Position numbers and translations under genes: made by a program. From positions 1,262,944 through 1,326,943 of the forward strand of contig CP141729.1 in assembly GCA_035621215.1 (NCBI GenBank): a stretch of 64,000 nt of DNA. The letters are read 5' to 3'. Each line of letters opens with the position of its first letter. The stretch's first letter is position 1. Positions 7,291-15,394 of this stretch are shown here, piece by piece. The notes under the pieces were generated by a model. That model saw nothing but the letters and a program-made list of their open reading frames with translations. It had not been told where the DNA came from and ran no database searches. The DNA is from Oscillospiraceae bacterium MB08-C2-2. Its GTDB lineage: Bacteria; Bacillota; Clostridia; Oscillospirales; Ruminococcaceae.

Positions 7291-9108
7291 TTAGTCGAAC
7301 ATACCCACCTCCAGCTCATACTCAGAGCCATGTACTTGGTTACGGATCTTATCGCCAGTCAGATATTGTATCTCCATAATTTCGTTACGGCCACGCCCCG
7401 AATTGTAGGGAACAAATTCGGGCAGATACTCCAGATAAATGGGGAGATGGGAACGGATCGGCCAATGACCCGCCTTGTTAATCACCCACTCTCCCCGAGA
7501 AAGATGAATTATTTCTCCGGGAGCAAGCAAGGGCTTTTTTACCATGGATAGAGTAATGGAGCTACCTCCTCTATCGCTTTTGCTGATACTGCCGCTCTGC
7601 ACTGTCCGATCATCAAGAGCCTTGCTAAATTCCTCTGATGTTGACCGGGCCATTGGGGCTACAAAGGTAAACATCACCACTTGGCAGCTATCCTTGATAA
7701 TCTGTGCCTTAGTCTTGCTGTAGCGCTGCTCCATCTGACTGAGGCTTTGCAGAGCCACCAGAGAGCGGATACCCCGGCTACGGGCGGCGGTAAACAGAAT
7801 ATCAATATCCTTAATGGGCGGCATGTTTCCCCACTCATCCCAGAGGTTTAACACAGATCGTGGGAGCTGGCCGCCTCTCTCCTCCGCATAGCCGATCAAT
7901 TCATTAATCAAATTGCGGATAAACAAACTGGCAAAAAAATGGCGTGTGGTGTTTTCATCCGGGCAGATCAAAAAAATAGCTGTAGGCTGCTCAATAAAGC
8001 TTTTGGCATCCAGCTCCGGGGAGTGGCCACACACCAGCTGCTCCAGCTCCGCATCAATGAAGGATACCAGCTTACCAAGCGCCGAAGAAAAAATATTCAT
8101 GCTGGTTCGCACATCAGCCTTCATGGAGGCTCCCACAAAATTAATGATTCGGTCGTTGTCCACGTTTTCCAGAAGTTCATCCAGCTTGTTTTTCTGCAAA
8201 TCCTGTGTACTGCCATCATCCAAACCATTCAACTCAATAATGAGCTTAAATACCGATATGATGTGCCTCTCATTTTCTGCCCCGTATTCCGACACCAAAA
8301 GAATCAGGCCGGTAATCAGCCCCTTGGAGGTTTCGGTAAAATACTGTGAAGTTTCATTTTGGCTATGGGTTTCCACGTTGTCCACGATGGAGCTGGCCAC
8401 AATTTTGGCATGGCGCTCTGCCTCTGCATAATACAATACCTTATCCTGTTTATTATCCGCAGCCTTGTATTTATCAATGGCTGCATTAACGTTGTGGATC
8501 AAGTTGTTGCGGTAACTGTAAAGCGGATTGCGGAAATCCAAGTACAATACCCGGTAACCAGCCTTGGTCAAATTCTGGCCACAGCTCCGCAGCAGCTCTC
8601 CCTTGCTGTCCGTCAGAATCAGGCTGGCACCCAAACCTTTTGTATTGGCCAACACCCGGGCGTTATACTCCACCGTGGGAATATATACGTTCTTGGTCTT
8701 ACCCGCTCCGGGCGGAGCCACCATTAAAGCGGTGCTGTCGCTGGGATCGATAATCCAGTGGCCGTTCTCAATCCCCACCACCAGACCCGGTACTGTCTCA
8801 CGGCCCATGGGTACACTTAAATAGGCTTTTTTCTTTTCGGCGGAGGTAGCCCACCGGGCATTGCCATGCTGGCCGTCTCCCACCGTGGTGGAGGCGATGT
8901 TGAGTGTGCGGATATTGATGGCCAGAAAGGCGATCCCTGCCGCCACAATGCACTTGGCATACCATAAAAAAGGCAGACACTGCACAACCGTGACAAGGCT
9001 GAACTTCCGAAGGATCTCCGAAAGAGAGAATATGATGGTGAAAAGGAAATACACTCCTATAAAACAGAAAATAAATACGATGGTTTTGAAGCGATTAATG
9101 GACTTCAT
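7291..9108 (-). CDS. VirD4/TraG-type conjugative coupling ATPase
   Basis: 605 residues from ATG 9108, chosen because a perfect AGGAGG lies 7 bases upstream; an ATG 45 bases earlier has no such site. Two N-terminal membrane segments (about 9-28 and 45-66) precede GNARWAT (82-88), typical of the family, and Walker A APPGAGKT (131-138). A Walker B-like LWDEWGN sits in the second half, followed by an arginine-rich AARSRGIRSLVALQS segment. The protein brings relaxase-bound DNA to the type IV secretion channel. VirB4, relaxase and integrase genes are absent from the window, so the element is incomplete here. The last about 20 codons occur again at 40740-40814. Confidence 0.9.
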   Translation of the reverse strand: MKSINRFKTIVFIFCFIGVYFLFTIIFSLSEILRKFSLVTVVQCLPFLWYAKCIVAAGIAFLAINIRTLNIASTTVGDGQHGNARWATSAEKKKAYLSVPMGRETVPGLVVGIENGHWIIDPSDSTALMVAPPGAGKTKNVYIPTVEYNARVLANTKGLGASLILTDSKGELLRSCGQNLTKAGYRVLYLDFRNPLYSYRNNLIHNVNAAIDKYKAADNKQDKVLYYAEAERHAKIVASSIVDNVETHSQNETSQYFTETSKGLITGLILLVSEYGAENERHIISVFKLIIELNGLDDGSTQDLQKNKLDELLENVDNDRIINFVGASMKADVRTSMNIFSSALGKLVSFIDAELEQLVCGHSPELDAKSFIEQPTAIFLICPDENTTRHFFASLFIRNLINELIGYAEERGGQLPRSVLNLWDEWGNMPPIKDIDILFTAARSRGIRSLVALQSLSQMEQRYSKTKAQIIKDSCQVVMFTFVAPMARSTSEEFSKALDDRTVQSGSISKSDRGGSSITLSMVKKPLLAPGEIIHLSRGEWVINKAGHWPIRSHLPIYLEYLPEFVPYNSGRGRNEIMEIQYLTGDKIRNQVHGSEYELEVGMFD

Positions 9109-9121
9109 AATTAATCCTCCT

Positions 9122-9164
9122 GCTAAAAAGATAAAAGCGTCAGCTGCTTTCACAGTTGACGCTT
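9122..9164 (-). terminator. intrinsic terminator between conjugative-element genes
   Basis: 12-bp arms at 9135-9146 and 9153-9164, followed on the minus strand by TTATCTTTTT. It ends transcripts from the coiled-coil gene just before the virD4-like gene. Confidence 0.75.
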
Positions 9165-9182
9165 AAAAATTTGATCTGTTTT

Positions 9183-9839
9183 TTATCTGTCGAATTCCAT
9201 AGTAGGGCCAGATCTCCGGGGCTTTGGTTTCGGCGCTGGATGGAGCATCTGTTCTATCCGATCCCCTAAGCGCTGATTTGTCTCAAGGAGACTTTGATTC
9301 TCCCTGTTAAGTGTTTGGTTCTGATTCCTTGAATCATTCAGCTTTTCAGTCAATTGTTCATTTTGCTGCTTGAGTCTATCAATTTCTTCGGCTTTACTTT
9401 GATTTTCCTGATTGACACGCAAAAACTCCTCGTGCAAGCCTTTGATAGAATCCACGCTATTGGTAACCAACGCATCCAGACTCTTTTGCTTTTCGGATAG
9501 AGCCTCATACCGCATTTGCTGTTTTGCTTTTTCTTCAAGCGTATAATCATACACTTTCTGAGCAGTGTTTTTTGCTTCCTGTGTTACCGCTACTATTCGG
9601 TCAAAGGTGCGAATCGACTGATCCTGCTTGACCTGCAAAACATCAAGCTTATCGCCCAGTCCCCCATGTTCTCTGGAAAGGCGATCATGATCTTTGCAAA
9701 GAGAATCACCCGAAGAAGAAAGGTTTGATTTAAGATTCTCTATCTTTTCCAGAATAGTTTTGGTTTTACCAAAGTATGCAAAATAGGAGCCAACTAAGGC
9801 GACTACGCCAGTGATAACCGCTGCAACAATCGTTTCCAT
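9183..9839 (-). CDS. membrane-anchored coiled-coil protein
   Basis: 218 residues from ATG 9839, preferred because AGAGGTG lies 6 bases upstream; GTG and ATG codons at 9881 and 9872 are alternatives. One N-terminal membrane segment (METIVAAVITGVVALVGSYF) is followed by long heptad-rich stretches (about residues 25-205, rich in E, K, Q, L), including NEQLTEKLNDSRNQNQTLN and a final PKPKPRRSG basic tail. It lies between the ardC-like and virD4-like genes on the same strand. It is probably an accessory protein of the conjugative element; no enzymatic motif is seen. Confidence 0.65.
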   Translation of the reverse strand: METIVAAVITGVVALVGSYFAYFGKTKTILEKIENLKSNLSSSGDSLCKDHDRLSREHGGLGDKLDVLQVKQDQSIRTFDRIVAVTQEAKNTAQKVYDYTLEEKAKQQMRYEALSEKQKSLDALVTNSVDSIKGLHEEFLRVNQENQSKAEEIDRLKQQNEQLTEKLNDSRNQNQTLNRENQSLLETNQRLGDRIEQMLHPAPKPKPRRSGPTMEFDR

Positions 9840-9999
9840 CCACCACACCTCTGAATACAGAAAATTCAGCATAATACTCACTCCATTCTATCTAAATTTG
9901 AAGGGCAGGTCAATCTTTACTGCTATTTTCTGTTAGCTTTATTCTTTCGGTTCTTAAAAGTTGGCTCCGGCTCCTGTCTCTTGGCTGTTGACATCCCTC

Positions 10000-10956
10000 C
10001 TAATCCATATCCAGCATAAAATTTGCATTTATATTCCGCTGGGCCTCCTGCTGCTGCCGGAAAGGGACTGTTTCCTCTGTTGGTATGCGGGCAATCTCTG
10101 TTTGCAGACCCCTCACAGTAAAATGAAAGGCTTTTTGTATCCTATTGAAGCTACCCTCCAAGCTGTAGTTTGTTTGATCGATCCGTTGGTAACACTGGGT
10201 TATGGTTTGTTGATGTTCTTCCCCGGCAGGGAGGCCCAATTGATGCAGAAGCATGACAGAAAGGCCCTCAGCTTCAAACTCTTTTACTGTTGTGGGTTGG
10301 GTGCTGGTCTTGTTCATCAGGCCAAGGGACAGCTCGTGACATAGTGCCGATAGCTTGCGGATGTCCTTTAGCTGATTGGACAGCGTAATCTCATTGGTGC
10401 CGGGGTTATAATATCCTCCAAGGCCAACGGAATGAGCATCGGCAAAGCCAACCCTAAACTGGGACTTTTCTGCAAATATTCGCAGGCTGTCAAAAAGCTG
10501 CCGATGATCAAAATTTTGGTACCCTCTGCTGTAAAATCGGGGGTAATCATCAGGGGGGCAGGTAGTCTGGGAGATGTCAAAGACACGACCCAGTCGATAG
10601 GTGATCGTATCCTTAGTTAGAATATTCCCGATAGCGATATCTCGTTTTTCCTGATCGGTTGCATTGCTAATGCCTACACGGTCGCCGTCTGGCCGTACAA
10701 AGCTCTTGGAAATAACGGGTGCCCATATGTAAAGTCCCTTTTCGCTTCTCTTAACTGAATACCCCTGTTTGCGCCATTCCTGCTGGCTGGCCACGTGGGT
10801 GGCATAGCGATTTTGAACATGAATGGACATTGTATTTTTAAAGGTGTACCGATTAAAGTTAGCTTGGTACCATATCAGTTCTGGAATGATTTCTGGATCT
10901 CTTTGATAAGCTTCAATAGTATCTTCAACCACATTTCTTAAATCTTCAAATTTCAT
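10000..10956 (-). CDS. ArdC/LtrC-type ssDNA-binding protein with degenerate peptidase motif
   Basis: 318 residues from ATG 10956 behind GGAGGAAAG; the open frame continues upstream but without a better start. The N-terminal half has the ArdC-N pattern: IPELIWYQANFNRYTFKNT, HVASQQEWRKQGYSVKRSEKG, then a YIWAPV strand. This domain binds single-stranded DNA in antirestriction proteins of conjugative elements. The C-terminal half aligns with the zinc-peptidase-like domain, but its motif reads HELSLGL where HExxH is expected, so the second zinc His is replaced by Leu. A conserved-looking downstream acidic stretch (EFEAEGLSVMLL) remains. A binding rather than proteolytic role is likely. An IS3 element lies directly upstream. 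Confidence 0.75.
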   Translation of the reverse strand: MKFEDLRNVVEDTIEAYQRDPEIIPELIWYQANFNRYTFKNTMSIHVQNRYATHVASQQEWRKQGYSVKRSEKGLYIWAPVISKSFVRPDGDRVGISNATDQEKRDIAIGNILTKDTITYRLGRVFDISQTTCPPDDYPRFYSRGYQNFDHRQLFDSLRIFAEKSQFRVGFADAHSVGLGGYYNPGTNEITLSNQLKDIRKLSALCHELSLGLMNKTSTQPTTVKEFEAEGLSVMLLHQLGLPAGEEHQQTITQCYQRIDQTNYSLEGSFNRIQKAFHFTVRGLQTEIARIPTEETVPFRQQQEAQRNINANFMLDMD

Positions 10957-10974
10957 TTTTCTTTCCTCCGAAAA

Positions 10975-11005
10975 AGAAAAGAAGCCGCCAAAAGGCAGCC
11001 TCTTT
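10975..11005 (-). terminator. terminator-like hairpin upstream of ardC-like gene
   Basis: On the minus strand AGAGGCTGCC-TTTT-GGCGGCTTCT (with G-U pairs) is followed by TTTCTTTTT, just before the ardC-like start. It probably ends an upstream transcript, now separated by the IS3 insertion. Confidence 0.55.
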
Positions 11006-11092
11006 AGAGTTTTAAAAAAGCCATTGCATAATTGAACTGCCCCCAAAGCGGTAGACACAAAATAACGAGCCATATCGTAGAATATCATTAAA

Positions 11093-11902
11093 TTATGCAA
11101 GCTGACATCGTTTTTCGTATGGTGTCAGCTTTGATTTTGTTTGAATGCGCTCATAATTATAAAAAGAAATATAATCGGTAATCAGATTCTTTGCTTGCTC
11201 AATCGTTTGTGGTCTTTCTCTGTAAATACATTCTGATTTCAAAATTCCAAAGAAATTTTCAGCTGGGGCATTATCAAGCGGGGTTCCTGCTCTTGACATA
11301 GACGGCAGAATCGAATATTCTTTAGCCAGGTTAAGATACCCGAGAGAAGTGTATTGAAACCCTTGGTCGCTGTGGAGAATCAGTCCGTCAGCGACCTCTC
11401 TTTTTGCCTGCCTGATGGTACGAAAAACAAGCTGCATATCTTGACTGGTAGCCATATCAAAAGCAACAATGTAATTGTCATAAAGGTCTTTGATCATAGA
11501 CAGATACAAGATACCCTGTTTTGTGAATATGTAAGAAATGTCCGTTACCCATTTCTGGTTTGGCTTATTAGCAACAAAATCTCTGTTCAATTTGTTTTCG
11601 TAAGGTTCTAGTTGTCGATGTCGATGATAATACGGCCTTGGCCGACGAATCTGAGCCAGAAGATTGTATTTGTTCATCAACCTCAAAACGGTTTTATGGT
11701 TAATTACCAGCCCCATTTCCCTGAGCAACCAGATTTTCACCCGACGATACCCATAAGTATATTTGCTTTTTTCTTGACATTCTTTAATCAGCTTACCAAC
11801 CGTTTCATCTTTATCCAAATCTGGGAGATGACTCCATTTGTAATAGCCGCTGCGAGATACATCGAAAAACTGACACATTGATTTGATCGAATATTGATTC
11901 AT
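11093..11902 (-). CDS. IS3-family transposase OrfB (DDE)
   Basis: 269 residues with a HTH_21 region (about 35-90, YGYRRVKIWLL) and a rve integrase core. The DDE triad is Asp121 in WVTDISYI, Asp179 in LHSDQGFQYTS and Glu215 in DNAPAENFFGILKSE. The start ATG overlaps the orfA stop as ATGA. The sequence just upstream, TGAAAAACACATGA, could support -1 frameshifting to make OrfAB, as in many IS3 elements. The reading frame is intact, so the element may be active. Confidence 0.93.
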   Translation of the reverse strand: MNQYSIKSMCQFFDVSRSGYYKWSHLPDLDKDETVGKLIKECQEKSKYTYGYRRVKIWLLREMGLVINHKTVLRLMNKYNLLAQIRRPRPYYHRHRQLEPYENKLNRDFVANKPNQKWVTDISYIFTKQGILYLSMIKDLYDNYIVAFDMATSQDMQLVFRTIRQAKREVADGLILHSDQGFQYTSLGYLNLAKEYSILPSMSRAGTPLDNAPAENFFGILKSECIYRERPQTIEQAKNLITDYISFYNYERIQTKSKLTPYEKRCQLA

Positions 11903-12237
11903 GTGTTTTTCAATGACCGCATATTTGACTGCGGCCTTGACTTTCTCCCAGCGGCTTGCAGAAAAGAACGCATTAGCTCATTTTCCATCTTTAATTGCTT
12001 GTTTTCTGCTCTTAATTCATCAAGGGTTGTTAATGGCCTGGTTCTTGGCCGTCCTCGCTTGTGTGGTATCTTCAAAGTTTTATCGCTTTGTTCCCGTCTC
12101 CAGCTCTGAACTGCGTATCGGCTTATTCCACTTTCTCGGCAAAATCCTCTTAAGCTGATTTCACCTGCATCAATCTTATTTAGTATCTCCTCTTTGATTT
12201 TGGGGCTGTAATGTTTCATTCCCTTTTTCCCTGCCAT
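11899..12237 (-). CDS. IS3-family OrfA (HTH)
   Basis: 112 residues. An HTH_Tnp region (EILNKIDAGEISLRGFCRE, then GISRYAVQSWRRE) is followed by a leucine-zipper-like LRAENKQLKMENELMRSFL near the C-terminus, the usual OrfA layout. It binds the IS ends and forms the N-terminal part of the OrfAB transposase. It is preceded by a 15-bp perfect hairpin at the IS left end. Confidence 0.9.
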   Translation of the reverse strand: MAGKKGMKHYSPKIKEEILNKIDAGEISLRGFCRESGISRYAVQSWRREQSDKTLKIPHKRGRPRTRPLTTLDELRAENKQLKMENELMRSFLQAAGRKSRPQSNMRSLKNT

Positions 12238-12244
12238 AAAATTT

Positions 12245-12280
12245 GCCTCCTATCGTAGATTCTATTCTACGATAGGAGGC
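12245..12280. promoter_or_regulatory. perfect hairpin in the IS3 left end
   Basis: 15-bp perfect arms (12245-12259 and 12266-12280) around a 6-base loop, lying between the IS terminus and the orfA start and overlapping the GGAGG that would serve orfA. It can hide that ribosome binding site in transcripts entering from outside, a known way for insertion sequences to limit transposase expression. The role here is inferred. Confidence 0.6.
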
Positions 12281-12331
12281 TCTTTTACTCAATGTCCATT
12301 TTTCGGGGTTCTGTTCAAATGCATTGGCTTT

Positions 12332-12397
12332 TTTAATTAAGTATTGACCTAATTAAAATCCTCTGATACAATTTGATTAGATCATCACCTAATCAAA
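12332..12397 (+). promoter_or_regulatory. ArsR-type promoter with two operators
   Basis: TTGACC (12344-12349), 17-base spacer, TACAAT (12367-12372). Two inverted repeats flank it. One is TTTAATTAAG / CTAATTAAA (about 12333-12357), overlapping the -35. The other is TTTGATTAG-N8-CTAATCAAA (12372-12397), directly after the -10. Their placement fits autorepression by the ArsR protein that follows. Confidence 0.7.
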
Positions 12398-12415
12398 TGG
12401 CAGGAGAGGTTGCAA

Positions 12416-12841
12416 GTGAATAGAACAATAGTATTAAAGTCAATTGCCGATGAAACCCGAATGAAAATCTTAACGTTGCTTTTACAGCATAATTATTGTG
12501 TCCGCGCCTTGGCTAATAAGCTGGAACTGACAGAAGCAACCATATCCCAGCACCTGAAAGTCCTGAGAGAAGCGGGATTGCTTGTGGGAGAAAAGCGTGG
12601 TTACTTTATGCACTACGATGTTGAACGCTCTGTTTTACATGAGCTAGCCAGCGAGATCGAAGCATTGGCAGCCGTTGAACGTGAATCTTGTACCCCACAA
12701 AAGGGCGGATGTAATCCCTCTGAAAATGCAAGGTGTCATGTTAAAAGTGAGTGTGGCGATGACACCAAAGAATTTTGTCATGGTATAAAAAACAGTGAGG
12801 GAGAGAAACATCATGGGGATTGTCAATGTCACAAATCTTAA
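12416..12841 (+). CDS. ArsR/SmtB-family regulator with Cys/His-rich tail
   Basis: 141 residues from GTG 12416 (AGGAGAGG 6 bases upstream); TTG at 12410 is the alternative. The winged helix (about 1-80) contains KSIADETRMKIL and the recognition helix LTEATISQHLKVLREAGLL. The C-terminal about 45 residues hold seven Cys and several His (CTPQKGGC, CHVKSEC, CHGIKN, HHGDCQCHKS), an unusual metal-ligand-rich extension. It overlaps the downstream ABC ATPase gene by 29 bases. It probably represses this operon and releases DNA on binding a thiophilic metal or metalloid; the ligand is not known. Confidence 0.85.
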   Translation: MNRTIVLKSIADETRMKILTLLLQHNYCVRALANKLELTEATISQHLKVLREAGLLVGEKRGYFMHYDVERSVLHELASEIEALAAVERESCTPQKGGCNPSENARCHVKSECGDDTKEFCHGIKNSEGEKHHGDCQCHKS

Positions 12842-13784
12842 AAAGACATATGGTGATTTTGTAGCGGTAAATGATATCTCATTTGATATTCAGCAAGGGG
12901 AGATATTTGGCTTTTTAGGGCCGAACGGAGCAGGTAAAACATCTACCATTAATATGATAATAGGCCTTTCCCACCCCACCGCTGGCAGCATTACTATCGA
13001 CGGTATTGATGCAAGGAAGCATACAAAAAAAGCGCAAGCCATTATGGGTATTGTGCCTGATGACAGCAACCTTTACGGTGAGATGGATGGCTTTGACAAT
13101 CTCTGCTTTTGCGCTGCCCTGTATGGGATGGGTAAGGATGAACGAGAATCAAAAGCAAGGCAGCTATTAGAACAATTTCGATTAAACGAAGCCGGAAATC
13201 GACCATTCAGAGCATACTCCAAAGGAATGCGCCGTAAACTCACCATAGCTGCGGCTATCATTCATTGCCCACGGATTCTGTTTTTAGATGAACCGACAAC
13301 AGGTATTGACGTAGAAAGCGCAAGGCAAATTCGTGAAATGATTCTTGAACTTAAAAAGCAGGGCACAACCGTGTTTATCACTACCCACTACATTGAAGAT
13401 GCTGAGCGTATTTGCGACCGAATCGCTTTTATTGTGAATGGAAAAATCGCAACTATCGGTACTGTCAAAGAACTGATGGAAAGGGTGTCTCATGGCCACG
13501 CTATTCAGCTTGCAACTGACGAAGATGTAGGCTATCTTGCTGTTGATTTACAAAATCGTTTTAAAGGAAGTAAGGTTGAAATCAGTGCAGATCATTCTCT
13601 GATTATGGTATCGGAGCAACGCATTCCATTGCTGCCAGTTATGGAATACTTTGACGGTAAAGGTATTGCTGTATACGAAGCAAAAGAGCGTTGCCCCTCT
13701 CTGGAAGATGTGTTTGTAAAGATAACAGGTATAAAATCTTCCATGCTGAAAAAAGAAAAGGAAAAACGGGGTGGTGTACAATGA
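12813..13784 (+). CDS. ABC-2-type exporter ATPase
   Basis: 323 residues from ATG 12813 (GAGGGAGAG upstream; a GTG 18 bases earlier is less likely). It has Walker A GPNGAGKT (36-43), the YSKGMRRKL signature typical of drug/antibiotic-type exporters, Walker B ILFLDEPTTGID and a switch His in ITTHYIEDAERIC. The C-terminal about 90 residues are the usual extension of this subfamily. It couples ATP hydrolysis to export through the permease encoded next, with which it overlaps by ATGA. It is controlled with the ArsR gene. Confidence 0.92.
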   Translation: MGIVNVTNLKKTYGDFVAVNDISFDIQQGEIFGFLGPNGAGKTSTINMIIGLSHPTAGSITIDGIDARKHTKKAQAIMGIVPDDSNLYGEMDGFDNLCFCAALYGMGKDERESKARQLLEQFRLNEAGNRPFRAYSKGMRRKLTIAAAIIHCPRILFLDEPTTGIDVESARQIREMILELKKQGTTVFITTHYIEDAERICDRIAFIVNGKIATIGTVKELMERVSHGHAIQLATDEDVGYLAVDLQNRFKGSKVEISADHSLIMVSEQRIPLLPVMEYFDGKGIAVYEAKERCPSLEDVFVKITGIKSSMLKKEKEKRGGVQ

Positions 13785-14512
13785 AAACTTGGATTGCATT
13801 TTGGAACATTCTCAAAAAAGACATCAAAAACTACTACCTGAAACCACCCAATATCAGTTGGGGTATAATTTTCCCTTTATCGTGGACAATGATGCAGTTT
13901 ATTCGTTCACCAGACGGTAGTATGCTGGAGCTGTTGCCCGGCCTGATTTCCATGAGCATTCTCTTTGGAACGACTTCAATGCTCGCCGTTACAATCACCT
14001 TTGAACGCACCGGCAGGTCTTTTGATCGTCTGCTGCTTGCACCAATTAGTCTGAATGTGATGGTTCTAGCAAAAATTATGGGTGCTATACTGTTTGGTAT
14101 CTTCAACGCTTTTGTTCCGGTTATTTTCGCCTCTTTCTTTGTGAACCTAAGCATCATTCATTGGGGGATTGCTTTGCCAGCAATAGTGATGATTGCCATG
14201 ACATCCACGCTAATGGGTCTATTGATCGCTGTATCAGCTAAACAAGTTTTTGAAGCACAGACCTACTCAAACTTCTTTAGGTTTCCAATGCTGTTTCTGT
14301 GTGGGTTGTTTGTTCCTCTATCCAGTTTACCAATGTTTTTGCGGCCGGTGTCATATTGTTTACCACTTACCTATGGAACCGACATTCTGAACAGTGTGAT
14401 TACTGGTTCCAATATTCTCAACCCCATATTGTGTTTTGGAATATTACTGGCTTTTTCGGTGGCACTGTTCATGATTAGCCGTTACAACATTAACCACAAG
14501 TGGATTGTGTAA
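13781..14512 (+). CDS. ABC-2-type exporter permease
   Basis: 243 residues from ATG 13781, overlapping the ATPase stop; GGGGTGG lies upstream. About six membrane segments follow a short cytoplasmic N-terminus, with the ABC2_membrane pattern (TTSMLAVTITFERTGRSFDRLLLAPIS, then the SNFFRFPMLFLCGLFVPLSSLP motif). It is the membrane partner of the ATPase at 12813-13784. The cargo cannot be inferred, but the ArsR regulator with metal-ligand tail suggests a metal-linked stress. Confidence 0.9.
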   Translation: MKTWIAFWNILKKDIKNYYLKPPNISWGIIFPLSWTMMQFIRSPDGSMLELLPGLISMSILFGTTSMLAVTITFERTGRSFDRLLLAPISLNVMVLAKIMGAILFGIFNAFVPVIFASFFVNLSIIHWGIALPAIVMIAMTSTLMGLLIAVSAKQVFEAQTYSNFFRFPMLFLCGLFVPLSSLPMFLRPVSYCLPLTYGTDILNSVITGSNILNPILCFGILLAFSVALFMISRYNINHKWIV

Positions 14513-14621
14513 ATTAGCTTTGGAGTTACGAGTGATATTGTGATTAATCATAGTCAGGTTTTAAGAAACAATGTTAAAATTGCTTGGATAGGTTTGTTCC
14601 ATCCGCTCATCTATAATGGGA

Positions 14622-15101
14622 TTAGATGATGATATGGCCATCTTCGGCCAGTTGGATATATGGAGCATGGGAAAAGGTGTTGGCGCTGACATGTGTCAGT
14701 GATGGGACTGTGTTCTCATTGATATACGCAAGCTGCTGGCCTTCAACGATAGCATAGGCATCCTGTTCCTTGACGTAGATGGTATATATGTCCTTCTCCA
14801 CATCCACCGACACGGGAGCGATACCAAAGGGCAGCAGCTGTTTGGACAAGGCATCAAGCTGCTTAATTTGTACAAGCTCCGGAAGGCCATGACATTCTTT
14901 TAGGTATTCAAATTCCTCAAAAAGTCCGTACTCAAAGAGATCCTGCTCACCTTCCTGTATTTCGTAGTAATGATACCCTAGGCTGGTGTAGCAGATGATC
15001 TTGCCGGGCAAATAAAAGCAGCTGTAGGTTTCCGGCTGCTCAAGGCAGCGCTTTTCAAAGTCGGAGAACTGCATAGTTAATTCGTTTTGTGTGTTCATCA
15101 T
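14622..15101 (-). CDS. hypothetical protein of the conjugative element
   Basis: 159 residues, start ATG 15101 behind GAGGAAAT. It is acidic, without signal or membrane segments: CSFYLPGKIICYTSLGYHYY-type strands are followed by EGEQDLFEYGLFEEFEYLK, and the C-terminus is hydrophobic and beta-rich (YIQLAEDGHIII). No family is recognised. It shares strand with the conjugative-element genes and follows the truncated gene at 15117-15272 by 15 bases, which suggests one former operon. Confidence 0.55.
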   Translation of the reverse strand: MMNTQNELTMQFSDFEKRCLEQPETYSCFYLPGKIICYTSLGYHYYEIQEGEQDLFEYGLFEEFEYLKECHGLPELVQIKQLDALSKQLLPFGIAPVSVDVEKDIYTIYVKEQDAYAIVEGQQLAYINENTVPSLTHVSANTFSHAPYIQLAEDGHIII

Positions 15102-15116
15102 TCATTTCCTCTCTTT

Positions 15117-15272
15117 TTAATATTCATATTGTGTGGATATATTTTTTCTCTTTCGCTGCTGGTGGGTGAATGGGTGCTTCCGCTTACGTTTCTGCTCTGG
15201 GGTATCACTCCGGGCCGTGTTGGCCTGCGTGGCCAGCAATGCGCCAAGGCCATAAATCAGGCTGTTGCAAGC
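15117..15272 (-). pseudogene. C-terminal fragment of a gene truncated by IS21
   Basis: The minus-strand frame ends with a basic tail (QKRKRKHPFTHQQRKRKNISTQYEY). It runs without stop up to the IS21 left end at 15273, where the 5' part is lost. The upstream portion is not found on the other side of the IS (17506 onward), so more than a simple insertion occurred. A mobilisation or conjugation protein is possible from context; the family is not recognised. Confidence 0.5.
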
Positions 15273-15394
15273 TGTCAGCGCCGATGATAAAATGAAGGAA
15301 AGTGCCAATTAAAAAATGCAGTTTTCTGGCGGATAGGGATGACATATGATACACTTTTTTCTGTCTGTAAAAAGCAGATAGAAAGGGTGGCAAA

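Larger units (their letters stand above)
11033..12317 (-). mobile_element. IS3-family (IS150-type) insertion sequence
   Basis: About 1285 bp with imperfect terminal inverted repeats: TGAACTGCCCCCAAAG at 11033 and the complement of CGGGGTTCTGTTCA at 12317 (about 16 of 25 positions agree). It contains orfA and orfB in overlapping frames. Just outside each end there is an additional inverted match (AAAAAAGCCATTGCA at 11015-11029 and its near complement TGCATTGGCTTTTTT at 12320-12334), so the true ends may lie further out. No convincing short target duplication was found. Confidence 0.85.

Noticed and set aside
11899-12158. Plus-strand open frames opposite the IS3 genes
   Set aside because: Shadows of OrfA/OrfB, which carry the HTH and DDE motifs on the minus strand.
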